The notes under the pieces were generated by a model. It saw only the letters and a program-made list of their open reading frames with translations, was not told the origin of the DNA and did no database searches. The position numbers and the translations under genes are program-made. This document shows, one piece after another, positions 25,202 through 34,281 of a DNA stretch of 64,000 nucleotides. Where the stretch lies: positions 868,001 through 932,000 of the forward strand of contig AP018533.1 of the NCBI GenBank assembly GCA_003573975.1, in the 5' to 3' direction. The stretch is from Clostridiales bacterium CCNA10 (GTDB lineage: Bacteria; Bacillota; Clostridia; Oscillospirales; Oscillospiraceae). Position 1 is the stretch's first letter; the number at the start of each line of letters is the position of its first letter.

Positions 25202-25723
25202 ATGCTCTACAAACAAAGCAAGGAATACCTCCTCGAAAAGCTCAAGACGGCGGGCCTAAAGTCTAAACCGTACACAACTCAAAAGGGTCTCGAAAAGAGT
25301 CAAGAGAGTCACATCGGCGCGGTGCTGTTCGAGTCGGAGACCCTTCTCCGAAACGGCTCCAAAACACGATATAGAGACCAAGAGGGAGCGCAGAAAAAGA
25401 GGAGAAAGGTCTTCGACCGGGCTCTCACCTTCACTGTGATAATCGGAGACTACACCGACGAGGCCGTCGAGAGTATGTTCGGGGCGTTCCTCTCGAGCCT
25501 CGATCGGGGCATATACGTCAACGGCGATTATGTTCCGATCGAGGTCGAGGGGGCCGATTGGGTCGACAAGGACGACTCTATTCTCAAAGCACAAGTCGCC
25601 GTTCAAATTCGGATACGGTTTGACGGCGGACTCTATAGGGACACGAACTTCGCAAAGGTCACGGACGTCGAGGTCGAGTCCATAGCAAAGAACGACGGAA
25701 AGGAGATTGCAGATGGCAACTAA
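25202..25723 (+). CDS. Tail/neck protein, possibly Mu gp37-like
   Basis: 173 aa; the ATG follows the previous stop directly. An alpha/beta protein with FTVIIGDYTDEAVESMFGAF and GIYVNGDYVPIEVEGADWVD. The position between the gpG-like and sheath genes corresponds to Mu gp37 (DUF1834), a tail terminator candidate. Sequence-level proof is weak. Confidence 0.65.
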   Translation: MLYKQSKEYLLEKLKTAGLKSKPYTTQKGLEKSQESHIGAVLFESETLLRNGSKTRYRDQEGAQKKRRKVFDRALTFTVIIGDYTDEAVESMFGAFLSSLDRGIYVNGDYVPIEVEGADWVDKDDSILKAQVAVQIRIRFDGGLYRDTNFAKVTDVEVESIAKNDGKEIADGN

Positions 25724-25961
25724 AGCGGCATCGACCCCCACCGCAACGGGGGAACAGAACAAGAAGGCCCCGGCGCTCTATGACGTCGGGGAGCTTCGCA
25801 GCAAGCACAAAGTCGGGCGGGCCGTGTTTGCGGGCGTATGCAGCGCCCAGGGCTGGAAGCCCGGCAAAGCCGTCACCGAGGAGGAGTTCCTCGAGGCGGT
25901 CAAGAAATTTGAGAACGCTCCTATGAGGGGCGGCTCCGGGAAGAAGGAGGTCAAGAAGTAA
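25713..25961 (+). CDS. Small phage protein before tail sheath (Mu gp38 position)
   Basis: 82 aa, ATG at 25713 with AAAGGAGA. Low-complexity N-terminus, then a compact helical part (VGRAVFAGVCSAQGWKPGKA, EEEFLEAVKKFENA). Its stop shares one base with the sheath start. Mu gp38 is a similar small gene in this place; function unknown. Confidence 0.7.
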   Translation: MATKAASTPTATGEQNKKAPALYDVGELRSKHKVGRAVFAGVCSAQGWKPGKAVTEEEFLEAVKKFENAPMRGGSGKKEVKK

Positions 25962-27433
25962 TGCTTCGAGACGTTAAGCATACCGTAACGGACGGCCTTC
26001 TCGGCTTCGCCACCGCGACGGGAGACGGTAAGAGCCTCAAGATCGGCGTCTCCCCCATTGTGTCGGACACCCCGATCATCATCACCGGAGACATGGACGC
26101 GACCAAAATCAAGGATCGCCTCGGCCTGTCTCCTCTGGCTGACGCTGTCATGGACTCCGTGCAGTTCGGCGCGTCCCGGATCTACTGTCTCCCGGTCTCC
26201 GCTACTACGGCGGGCGAGCTGGGAATCGTTTCTAAGACCGGCGACGGCGGCGGCTCCGTTACCGTCGACGGCTCTCCGACGAACGCCTTCTCCGTGGTGG
26301 TTAAGTTCACCGCGCAAGGGCAGCTCAACACCGCCGCCTTTGTGTACTCTATCGACGGGGGAAACACCTTCACGGACGAGATCACCGTCCCCGTCAATGG
26401 CGAGTATGAGATCACCGGAACCGGCCTCAAGCTCAAGTTCACCGAGGCGACCGAGGAAGACCAGAAGCCGAGCTCGTTCCTTGTGAACGACTCCTACAGC
26501 TTCACCACCACCGCGCCCACCATGACGAACGGCGACGTCCTGGCGGCGTTCAAGAAGCTCCAGAAATTCGCCGAGGAGTATGAGTTCATCCACATCGTCG
26601 GCGAGAGTGACCTCGATCTCTGGCAGGCGGTGAGCGAGGCGCAAATCGAGCTCCGCGACGTCTACCACAAGCCCGTGTTCGTGGTATTCGAGGCCAAGTA
26701 TCCCACGACCGGCGACGAGGAGGACGAGCCCGACATGATGGGAGGCGGGGATCTCACTGACTGGGCCCTCGAGATGGAGGCCAAGCGGAAGAAGGTCAAG
26801 AACTACGACATCCAGGTCGTCACCGCCTGGGGGCGTCTGGTCAAGCTGGACGGCTCGACCCAGATCACCAACCTCGCGGGCCTTGTGTGTGGCCTCTACG
26901 CAAAGGCAGCGGTGCAGGAGTCCATCGGCAAGACCAGGACGGAGGCGGGCTTCGGCATCCCGAAGACGAAGCTCCTCGAGCTGCTCCCCGCCGAGATGGA
27001 CAACTCCATCATCGAGCTCCTGGATCTCGCGGGCTATCTGACGTTCCGGGAATACGACGGGCTCGACGACTTCTATGTCTACCATACGAAGATGATGAGC
27101 CCGGACGGGAGCGACTTCCGCTATGCCGAGGACGTCCGCGTCAAGAACAAGATCATCCGGGAGACCCGGAAGGAAGGACTCCTCCTGCTGAACGATGACA
27201 TCGACCTCGAGGACGTGCAGGGCGAGCTTGAGACCCGGGCGAAGTTCATGTTCGTCCCCTTGCAGCGGATGATCGACGCGAAGGAGATCAGCTCCGCCGA
27301 GATCACCGTCCCGGAAGGACAGGCGGAGACCATCCTCGAGGACGAGACTATGCGGGTCAAGATCCGCTATGTCTCCCGGGGCTATATCCGCGAGGTCGAG
27401 GTCGACCTCGGCAGGGCACAGCCCAGCGAATAA
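25961..27433 (+). CDS. Contractile tail sheath protein, DUF2586-like (Mu gpL role)
   Basis: 490 aa. Residues 1-75 and 190-490 fit the sheath fold (IGVSPIVSDTPIIITGDMDA, EFIHIVGESDLDLWQAVSEA, GYLTFREYDGLDDFYVYHTK and C-terminal strand VKIRYVSRGYIREVEVDLG). An inserted Ig-like beta domain sits at about 85-185. The sheath contracts around the tube during injection. It is followed by the tube gene. Confidence 0.9.
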   Translation: MLRDVKHTVTDGLLGFATATGDGKSLKIGVSPIVSDTPIIITGDMDATKIKDRLGLSPLADAVMDSVQFGASRIYCLPVSATTAGELGIVSKTGDGGGSVTVDGSPTNAFSVVVKFTAQGQLNTAAFVYSIDGGNTFTDEITVPVNGEYEITGTGLKLKFTEATEEDQKPSSFLVNDSYSFTTTAPTMTNGDVLAAFKKLQKFAEEYEFIHIVGESDLDLWQAVSEAQIELRDVYHKPVFVVFEAKYPTTGDEEDEPDMMGGGDLTDWALEMEAKRKKVKNYDIQVVTAWGRLVKLDGSTQITNLAGLVCGLYAKAAVQESIGKTRTEAGFGIPKTKLLELLPAEMDNSIIELLDLAGYLTFREYDGLDDFYVYHTKMMSPDGSDFRYAEDVRVKNKIIRETRKEGLLLLNDDIDLEDVQGELETRAKFMFVPLQRMIDAKEISSAEITVPEGQAETILEDETMRVKIRYVSRGYIREVEVDLGRAQPSE

Positions 27434-27453
27434 GGGAAGGAGGTTAAAGAGTT

Positions 27454-27894
27454 ATGTCCCTTAAAGTAAACGGTCAGACCTATAGCTGGGGCGACGTTGA
27501 CGTCAAGATCCCGGGCCTCGTCCTGGTCGTGCAGGAAATCAGCTACGACGACGAGCAGGACATGGAAGAAAGCTACGGCAAGGGCAACCGTCCCCGGGGC
27601 TATGGCAAGGGCAACTATAAAGCGTCCGGTAAAATGTCTATGCTCCGGGATGACTACGACGACGTCCTTGCCTATTGCAAGGCGAAGGGCGTCCCCTTCT
27701 ATGGCCTCGAGTGGCCTTCCGTGGTCGTCTCCTACGCCAACGAAGGCGAGCGCACCCGCATCGACGAGCTGAAGAAGGTCGTCCCGATCAAGCGCAGCCA
27801 CAAGGCAGCACAGGGCGACAAGTCCCTCACTGTCGACATCGACCTCATGATCGTCGGCGGCATTGTGGAGGACGGCGTCGAGCCCACGAAGTAA
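27454..27894 (+). CDS. Tail tube protein (Mu gpM-like)
   Basis: 146 aa, beta-rich. LKVNGQTYSWGDVDVKIPGL and a C-terminal strand pair VDIDLMIVGGIVEDGV suit the contractile-phage tube fold. AAGGAGG lies before the ATG. Located between sheath and assembly chaperone, as expected. Confidence 0.87.
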   Translation: MSLKVNGQTYSWGDVDVKIPGLVLVVQEISYDDEQDMEESYGKGNRPRGYGKGNYKASGKMSMLRDDYDDVLAYCKAKGVPFYGLEWPSVVVSYANEGERTRIDELKKVVPIKRSHKAAQGDKSLTVDIDLMIVGGIVEDGVEPTK

Positions 27895-27935
27895 AAACCA
27901 TCTCAAGATAATCGAGAATAGGAGGACACGAAACC

Positions 27936-28289
27936 ATGGAAGAAATCAAGAAAGACACCGCGCAGAAGTCCCAGACGGAGGAGCTCAAGGAGAAATACGG
28001 CAAGGTCTACCGCGTCGGCGCGACGATCGAGGTCGATGACGAGACCGAGAAGAATGTCGAGTTCTTCTTCAAGCGCCCCTCCACGGCGAGCTATGACAGA
28101 TATGTTAAGACCACCGCCCAGGGCGCGACGAAGGCGCTCAAGGTGTTCCTCTTTGACAACGTGGTCGAGGAGAGCCGGGCGTCTCTCGAGGCGAACCTTG
28201 AGGAGTTCCCGGCCCTGGCGCTCTCCATCGGTGAGAAGCTGCTCGGGATGCTGGGCCTCTCCAAACAGACAAATTTGAAGATGCTCTAA
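27936..28289 (+). CDS. Tail assembly chaperone, short form
   Basis: 117 aa acidic protein (MEEIKKDTAQKSQTEELKEK) ending SKQTNLKML. It is the G-type product of the tail chaperone pair that coats the tape measure during tail assembly. Near the end lies the slippery heptamer AAATTTG (28271-28277), at which a -1 shift fuses it to the second reading frame ending at 28501. Confidence 0.85.
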   Translation: MEEIKKDTAQKSQTEELKEKYGKVYRVGATIEVDDETEKNVEFFFKRPSTASYDRYVKTTAQGATKALKVFLFDNVVEESRASLEANLEEFPALALSIGEKLLGMLGLSKQTNLKML

Positions 28290-28501
28290 AAGAGCAGCTC
28301 TCGGAGGTGAGGGGGAACGTGGTGGAGTCCGGTCTCCTGGAAATCTACCGCTTCCTCCCTCCGGCTCTTTTAGAGGACTTCGACATTGAGGAGATCGGCC
28401 TCGACGAGTTCCTCCGGTACGTCGCGAAAGCGAGGTACATCCAGGAGCTCGAGGAGAGGATCGTCGCCCAGGCGATCGCGGACGTGTTCGCGTCGGATTA
28501 G
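27936..28501 (+). CDS. Tail assembly chaperone, -1 frameshift fusion (GT-type)
   Basis: After decoding 114 codons through the A AAT TTG heptamer, a -1 shift continues EDALKEQLSEVRGNVVESGL and on to the stop at 28501, giving about 188 aa. The second frame has an ATG-less lead-in, matching a shift product rather than an independent gene; a possible GTG start at 28307 is the alternative. Position before the tape measure and the small ratio of long to short form are typical of lambda-like G/GT and Mu gp41 systems. Confidence 0.8.
28271..28277 (+). promoter_or_regulatory. Programmed -1 frameshift site AAATTTG
   Basis: X-XXY-YYZ heptamer in the correct register (zero-frame codons AAT TTG, preceded by A). 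P-site and A-site tRNAs can re-pair on AAA and TTT. It is 10 bases before the zero-frame stop codon, which may help the shift. Confidence 0.82.
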
Positions 28502-28576
28502 CCGGGCGGCATCGGTCGCCTCTTTTAAGAGCACAAGGTCGCCTCCATCGTTTTGTTAGGAGGTGAAAGGCAAAGC

Positions 28577-30970
28577 ATGAGCTTAGAGTCCGTGTTCCGG
28601 CTGTCCCTCATAATGAACATGATCGACAACCTCACCGGGCCTATGGCCGGAGTCACATCAAGCGTCAACGGCACCGTCTCAAAGCTGCAAAAGGCAAACG
28701 CAGCGCTCGGCAATATGGCAAAGACGGGGGCCGTCATGCAGGAGGTCGGCTCGCAGATCACGGGGGCGGTGCTGTCCCCGGTCGAGGCTACATTTGAAAC
28801 CCGGAGAGCGATCGGTGAGCTCGCCTCCCTGGGCGTGAAGGATCTCGGCGTCGTGGAAGACGCCGCCCGGCAGTTCTCCGACCAATGGGCCGGAACGACG
28901 AAGGCCGACTTCATCGCGGCAGCCTACGACATCAAGAGCGGCATCGCGACGCTCTCGGACGAGGGCGTCGCGGAGTTCACCAGTCTCGCGGGCCTAACGG
29001 CAAAGGCCACAAAGTCGACGGTCGGCGAGATGACGTCATTGTTTGCCACGGGCTACGGCATCTATAAGAACTACTACGACGACATGAGCGACATCGAGTT
29101 CGGCGAGATGTTCTCGGCGGGTATCGCGAAGTCGGTGCAGCAGTTCAAGACAACGGGCTCGGAAATGGCCTCGAGCATCGAGAGCCTGGGCGCGTCGGCA
29201 ACAAACGCGAACGTCCCCCTCGAGGAGCAGCTCACCATCCTCGGTATGCTGCAAGGCACCATGAGCGGCTCGGAGGCGGGCACGAAGTACGCGGCGTTCC
29301 TGGGCGCGGCAGCGAAGGGCGGCGACGCCCTGGGCTTGTCGTTCCTGGACGCCAACAACCAACTAAAGAGTATGCCGGAGATCCTCGACCAGCTCCGGGG
29401 CAAATACGGCGAGACCATCGACGCGATGGAGAAGCAGGAGATCGCCGAAGCCTTCGGAACGGACGAGGCCGTCGACCTCATCGACCTGCTCTACAACAAG
29501 TGCGGAGACCTGCAAGGGAACATCCTCACCATGTACGACGCTCTCGGCTCCGGCACCGGCGTCGCCACGGAGATGGCGAACGCAATCAACGAAACGGAGC
29601 CCGAACGGTTTGAACGGCTCACGCAGCGCATCCAGAACGTGAAGGAGTCGATCGGGAATAGCTTACTCCCGACAATCAACGATCTCATGTCGACCGGCGA
29701 GCAGGTGCTCACAAAGGTCGGCTCGTGGGTCGAGGAGAACCAGGAGCTCGTCCGGGTCATCATGCTCGTCGTCCTGGCGATCGGCGGCTTCCTCACCATA
29801 GCGGGCACAGTCATCGCCGTCGTCTCCGGCGTGGGCTTGATTATCACGAAGGTAATCTCCGGGTTCAAGCTCCTCAAGGCCGGGTTCCTATTAGCGAAGG
29901 GAGCGCTCACGCCGCTCATATCGAGCGTGTGGAGCTTTACGGCGGCACTCCTGGCGAACCCTGTCACCTGGATCGTGATCGGCATCGTGGCCCTCATCGC
30001 GGCCCTGGTGCTGCTCTACAACAAGTGCGAGTGGTTCCGAAACGCGGTCAACGCAATCATCGACTTTTTCAAGGAGAAGCTCGGCGCAGCTCTTGAGGTC
30101 GCGTCGGCGATCTTCTCCGGCATCGGCAACGTCATCGGCTCCGTCATGAACGCAGCGAAGGCGACGGTCTCCCAGAACCTCGACAACATGCGATCCGCAT
30201 ACGAGGCGCACGGCGGGGGAATCCGTGGTGCAGCAGCGGCAGCGGTCGAGGGCGTCAAGGGCATCTATACGGCGGGCTTTACCTTCCTGGATAATCTCAC
30301 CGGCGGGCGGCTCTCGGCGATCCGTGACAAGTTTGTCGGCTTCGTGACGAACATAGCCTCGGGCGTGTCCGAACGGTTCACAGCCGTCAAGACGGCGTTC
30401 TCGAATGGAATCACCGCGATCAAGAACACGGTCACGGGAGCCGTGACGTGGTTCTTTGAGTCGGGCAAGCGCGTCGTCACCACATTCGCGAACGGTATCA
30501 AATCAGCGTTCACGGGCGCGGTCGACGCGGTAAAGGGCGGCTTGCAGCGCATCCGAAATATGCTCCCCTTCTCCGACGCGAAAGAAGGCCCTCTCTCGAC
30601 GCTGACCCTCTCGGGACAACGCACGATGACAACCTACGCCCACGGCCTCGAGCTGGCGCAGGATGCACCCGCCCAGGCAATCGAGAAGGGGCTCGACGGC
30701 GCGAAGGCTACGCTCGAACGCGAGCCCGTCCAGAAGGTCGACCTCGCAAGCGGAGGCGGCAAGAAGGAAGGCTCCGAGAGCGGAGGCTCCGGCGAGGGCA
30801 GCTCCGGCAAGCAAGTCATCATTCAAAAGCTGCTCATTCCGGTCGACCTCAAGAAGATCAAAGACCTCGAGCAGCTCCTCGCGATGCTCAAGGAGGTCGA
30901 GGACTACGCCGAGGCCAACGGCAGCGAGGAACCCGCAGACGATCAAGACGCCGAACCGGCACCGGCATAA
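28577..30970 (+). CDS. Tail tape measure protein
   Basis: 797 aa from ATG 28577 with AGGAGG upstream. The first half is Ala/Thr-rich helical with a TP901-type core (TKATKSTVGEMTSLFATGYG, then MASSIESLGASATNANVPLE). Two hydrophobic regions lie at about 390-475 (VIMLVVLAIGGFLTIAGTVI and a second ending VTWIVIGIVALIAALVL), and a Gly/Ser/Glu-rich C-terminus follows. It sets tail length and may form a membrane channel at infection. Longest tail gene, after the chaperones. Confidence 0.92.
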   Translation: MSLESVFRLSLIMNMIDNLTGPMAGVTSSVNGTVSKLQKANAALGNMAKTGAVMQEVGSQITGAVLSPVEATFETRRAIGELASLGVKDLGVVEDAARQFSDQWAGTTKADFIAAAYDIKSGIATLSDEGVAEFTSLAGLTAKATKSTVGEMTSLFATGYGIYKNYYDDMSDIEFGEMFSAGIAKSVQQFKTTGSEMASSIESLGASATNANVPLEEQLTILGMLQGTMSGSEAGTKYAAFLGAAAKGGDALGLSFLDANNQLKSMPEILDQLRGKYGETIDAMEKQEIAEAFGTDEAVDLIDLLYNKCGDLQGNILTMYDALGSGTGVATEMANAINETEPERFERLTQRIQNVKESIGNSLLPTINDLMSTGEQVLTKVGSWVEENQELVRVIMLVVLAIGGFLTIAGTVIAVVSGVGLIITKVISGFKLLKAGFLLAKGALTPLISSVWSFTAALLANPVTWIVIGIVALIAALVLLYNKCEWFRNAVNAIIDFFKEKLGAALEVASAIFSGIGNVIGSVMNAAKATVSQNLDNMRSAYEAHGGGIRGAAAAAVEGVKGIYTAGFTFLDNLTGGRLSAIRDKFVGFVTNIASGVSERFTAVKTAFSNGITAIKNTVTGAVTWFFESGKRVVTTFANGIKSAFTGAVDAVKGGLQRIRNMLPFSDAKEGPLSTLTLSGQRTMTTYAHGLELAQDAPAQAIEKGLDGAKATLEREPVQKVDLASGGGKKEGSESGGSGEGSSGKQVIIQKLLIPVDLKKIKDLEQLLAMLKEVEDYAEANGSEEPADDQDAEPAPA

Positions 30971-30989
30971 CAAGGAGGGAGAGACGACA

Positions 30990-31589
30990 ATGATTTACAC
31001 CGAAGACCAGATCGTCAAGGTGAACGGGGTCGTCCTCCCTGGCCTTGTTAAGAGTATCGAGGTCAAGGAGTCGGCCCAGATCGACGAGCAAGAGGTCGAG
31101 GGCAGCGCCACAAAGCCCAAACAGGCGACGGGCTACGAGGACGCGAAGGTCAATATCGAACTCATTCTCGACGACACACCAACGCAAACGAAGTACCAGC
31201 GGCTCGAGACGCTTCGGGCGATCTTCCGAACGCCCGGCCAGTCAGTCCCGAAGCCGCTCTCTATTGTCAGCGAAGACACGGCAGCGCACGGCGTCGACAA
31301 GGTTCTATTCAAGGGGCTCACTCACAAAATGGAGAACAAGAAGGAGCAGCTCACCGTCTCCCTTGAGTTCTGGGAGTACGTCCCGCAGACCATACAGACG
31401 ACGAGCAGCTCGTCGGGATCTTCGTCCGGCGGCGGCTCCTCTGGCGGGAGCTCCGGCGGAACCCAGCAGCAAACGACCTTGTCTTCTGACTATCAAAAAT
31501 ACTTGCAGACGAGCCGAGGGAAGTCCCCAGCCGTCGACGATGCAAGCACGGCGGCAGCTCTCGACAAGGTCTCACAGATGCCGTACTAA
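30990..31589 (+). CDS. Baseplate/tail protein after tape measure
   Basis: 199 aa from the ATG at 30990 with AAGGAGGG. Residues 1-125 form a compact beta domain (IYTEDQIVKVNGVVLPGLVK, ending LEFWEYVP) joined by a Ser/Gly linker (about 130-155) to a short helical tail. The fold could be a hub adaptor comparable to DUF6046-type proteins. It sits where Mu has gpN (tape-measure-proximal baseplate). Exact role not established. Confidence 0.65.
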   Translation: MIYTEDQIVKVNGVVLPGLVKSIEVKESAQIDEQEVEGSATKPKQATGYEDAKVNIELILDDTPTQTKYQRLETLRAIFRTPGQSVPKPLSIVSEDTAAHGVDKVLFKGLTHKMENKKEQLTVSLEFWEYVPQTIQTTSSSSGSSSGGGSSGGSSGGTQQQTTLSSDYQKYLQTSRGKSPAVDDASTAAALDKVSQMPY

Positions 31590-31607
31590 CCCGAGAGGAG
31601 GAACAGG

Positions 31608-32363
31608 ATGGAAACGCTCGAATTATTCTACCCTCAAATCGCGGCCCGCGCTGGCCCCTATACCTTCGACAAGGGCATAGAGATCGAGGTCTACTCCTCG
31701 AAGTCTTCTTATTTTGATTGGGCGAAGATCCGCTTCACGGAGCAGTTTCAACCGAAGATCTCACTCGCCCGGAAAGACCCGGCGGCGATTGAGCTCGGGT
31801 ATAACAATGTCTTTGAGGAGGTCTTCACCGGCTACGTCTCCAAGCCGTACAACGGAGGAGGCTTCACCGACGAAGTGACTCTCAAGGACGAGATGCTTCT
31901 CCTCGAGGAGACGCAGATCAACAACACATTCCTCGACACAACTCCGCAGGAGATGATCGCCTACTTTCTCGGGAAGGCCGGGCTCTCGAAGATGAAGCTC
32001 TCCTCCAAGGGATACCCGGAACGGAAACGGCTTCCCATTCGGCAGATGAACGTCATCGAGGCGATCAATGCCGTACATGCAGCATGGAACATCAAACAGC
32101 CGTTTTTCTTCTCCGGGGGCGTGTTCTATTGGGGAGAGAAGCCGGAGCAGGACAAGACCTACATCTTCGAGTATGGCGTCAACATCATCGCCCTCACCAG
32201 GAGCGGCGGCTCGTGGGAGCTCGAGACGGTCTCGGCCCCCTTTGTCCGACACTCCCACAAAATCAGCGTGAAGCATCCTAAAGTGAGCGGAGAGTTCGAG
32301 GTCTCGAAGGTCGTCTCGTCTACAAGCGAGAACGGCTTCATCCGCACGAAGATTTATTTCTAA
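31608..32363 (+). CDS. Baseplate hub protein (Mu gpP/gp44-like)
   Basis: 251 aa. The pattern AKIRFTEQFQPKISLARKDP, VFTGYVSKPY (with F-E-E before it), TPQEMIAYFLGKAGLSKMKL and HSHKISVKHPKVSG is that of T4 gp27-like hub proteins, with two beta-barrel lobes. These form the central ring holding the spike. Located between the adaptor and the spike-like gene. Confidence 0.78.
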   Translation: METLELFYPQIAARAGPYTFDKGIEIEVYSSKSSYFDWAKIRFTEQFQPKISLARKDPAAIELGYNNVFEEVFTGYVSKPYNGGGFTDEVTLKDEMLLLEETQINNTFLDTTPQEMIAYFLGKAGLSKMKLSSKGYPERKRLPIRQMNVIEAINAVHAAWNIKQPFFFSGGVFYWGEKPEQDKTYIFEYGVNIIALTRSGGSWELETVSAPFVRHSHKISVKHPKVSGEFEVSKVVSSTSENGFIRTKIYF

Positions 32364-32380
32364 GAAAGGAGGGGCGGGAA

Positions 32381-32740
32381 ATGCTTGAGCAGATGATGAG
32401 GGCGGTCGCGAGGAAGATCATCGCGCAGGAGTACCCCCACGCAAAGAGCCCCGCCGTGGTCTACGCCACCGTCAGCAAGGCGACGCAGCTCGGCGAGACG
32501 TTCGATCTCGAGGATCTTGTCATTCATAACGACGAGACCGGGAGCAGCTTCAAGGGCCACATAACGGCGCATTGGAACGAATACACCCTCACCGTCGTCG
32601 ATCGCTGGGGGAACGAGGACGAGAGCTTCCCTCCTCTCCCTGGCGTCAGATCCAAAGGACAATATAAGGCCGGGGCCTTCGTGGCCGTTGCGATGGCATA
32701 CGGGGACAGCCCGGCGATCATTGGGGAGGTGCAGCTATGA
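32381..32740 (+). CDS. Baseplate spike/OB-fold protein (Mu gp45-like)
   Basis: 119 aa. The C-terminal half (DESFPPLPGVRSKGQYKAGA, VAVAMAYGDSPAIIGEVQL) has the short strands of a gpV-type OB fold. It lacks a long beta-helical spike, so it may only form the base. The stop overlaps the next gene by 4 bp. Confidence 0.7.
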   Translation: MLEQMMRAVARKIIAQEYPHAKSPAVVYATVSKATQLGETFDLEDLVIHNDETGSSFKGHITAHWNEYTLTVVDRWGNEDESFPPLPGVRSKGQYKAGAFVAVAMAYGDSPAIIGEVQL

Positions 32741-33147
32741 CAGGGTTACACGACACCGACATCCGACTCAATGATGAATGGGCCCTCACGCAAGCGGCAG
32801 ACGGAGACGCGCCCCTCTGTTCGGGGCTTGAATGTCTATATCAGAACATCATCCTCGAAGCGCTCACACAGCCCGGGGATCTCTTTTATGACGCTTCGTT
32901 CGGCTGGGGGCTATACGACTTCATTCAATCCGAAGACGACGATCTTGTGCGGCTTGAAATCGCGCAGCGGGCGCGGCTGGGCCTTCAAAAGCGGGAGGTC
33001 ATCGTGCCCGAGAGCATAGAGATCGACGTCGGATTTTCGGACGACACCTTCCGGCTCCGCTGCTCCTTCCAGTTTGCGGACGAGGAGGAGCCCCGGGAGC
33101 TCAATGTCGTCATTAGTGCGGTCGGCGTGGAGGTGATAACAACATGA
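32737..33147 (+). CDS. Baseplate wedge protein, Mu gp46/gp25-like
   Basis: 136 aa. GLECLYQNIILEALTQPGDL, then DASFGWGLYDFI and the ending LNVVISAVGVEV, match the gp46/GpW baseplate family (T4 gp25 relatives), which joins sheath and baseplate. It is followed directly by gpJ as in Mu, with 4-bp overlaps on both sides. Confidence 0.88.
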   Translation: MTGLHDTDIRLNDEWALTQAADGDAPLCSGLECLYQNIILEALTQPGDLFYDASFGWGLYDFIQSEDDDLVRLEIAQRARLGLQKREVIVPESIEIDVGFSDDTFRLRCSFQFADEEEPRELNVVISAVGVEVITT

Positions 33148-34277
33148 TCGACAAAGCAATACTCGACGAAGTTCTCCCGGTTCCCGAGCTTGAAACGCTC
33201 AAAGAGGAGAAGATCGCCGAGCTGAAAGAAGAAGGCTTCGCAATCACGAACTTCCATTCGGGCGGCGTCTTCTATACGCTGCTCTTGATAGTCCTCCGCA
33301 TTAAGATCGAGTTCACGGAGTTACTACGGGCCATTCTGAACAATATGACCCTCACACACTCCACCGGCGCATGGCTCGACATTAAGGCGGCAGACTACGG
33401 GAAGAAGCGCAAGAAGGCCCAGAAGGCGCAGGGCCTCGTCACACTGTCCAGGACGAACGACCAGGGCGAGGCCGTGAAGATCGAGAAGGGCCACATCTTC
33501 AAGACGCAAAAGGACATCAACGGAGAGGAGCTTCGCTTCTTTGCCATAGAGGCGGCGGTTCTGCAAAAAGGGAGCCGGTCGGTGGATGTCCTGGTAGAAG
33601 CGGAGAAAGAGGGCTCTCGGTACAATGTGCCGGAAGGACAGATCACCCGGAGCCTCACGTTCCTCAATGGGATCGACGGCATCACAAACGGCGAGGACTG
33701 GATCGTCCGGGAAGGAAGCGACACCGAGGACGACGAGGGGCTCCGAACGCGGGCGCTCCGATCCTGGTCGGAGCTCGCGGCCCGGTCTATTGAGGACACA
33801 TTCATCAATGCAGCGGAGGCCGTCCAGGGCGTCCTATTTGCACAGGCTGACTGTGACCACCCGAGAGGGCAAGGGACGGTCGACGTGATTGTAACAGGGA
33901 CGGCGGGAGAGGCGACGGAAGGACTTCTCGACGAAGTTCGGGATGCCGTTGACAAGATTGCCGGGCCATACGATAATGTTCTTGTGAAGTCTTCTACAAC
34001 GGTTTCCCAGGACATCGAGGTCACGGTCTCGACCTCTGACGTGTCGGAGGACGAGGACATCAAGAACAGGGTCTCCGCGATCCTTGCCGAGCTGCTCGCC
34101 GTCCGAAAGGGCCGGAGGTTCAACGAGCTCCGGCGCTCCGACATCAACTTCGCAATCCGCAGCAACTACAGCGCCGCCACGAACGCGGAGATCATCACCC
34201 CCGCCGAGGACGTGGTGCTCGAGAAGGACAAGGTCATCACTCTCGGCTCCGTCTCTGTGACAGTGAGAAGGGAGTGA
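33144..34277 (+). CDS. Baseplate J-like protein (Mu gp47-like)
   Basis: 377 aa. LTHSTGAWLDIKAADYGKKR, EEGSRYNVPEG-type motif (here KEGSRYNVPEGQI), then GEDWIVREGSDTEDDEGLRT and ADCDHPRGQGTVDVIVTGTA are hallmark segments of the Baseplate_J family. It forms the wedge arm that moves on host contact. Ends 4 bp before the gp48-like gene. Confidence 0.93.
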   Translation: MIDKAILDEVLPVPELETLKEEKIAELKEEGFAITNFHSGGVFYTLLLIVLRIKIEFTELLRAILNNMTLTHSTGAWLDIKAADYGKKRKKAQKAQGLVTLSRTNDQGEAVKIEKGHIFKTQKDINGEELRFFAIEAAVLQKGSRSVDVLVEAEKEGSRYNVPEGQITRSLTFLNGIDGITNGEDWIVREGSDTEDDEGLRTRALRSWSELAARSIEDTFINAAEAVQGVLFAQADCDHPRGQGTVDVIVTGTAGEATEGLLDEVRDAVDKIAGPYDNVLVKSSTTVSQDIEVTVSTSDVSEDEDIKNRVSAILAELLAVRKGRRFNELRRSDINFAIRSNYSAATNAEIITPAEDVVLEKDKVITLGSVSVTVRRE

Positions 34278-34281
34278 TCGG

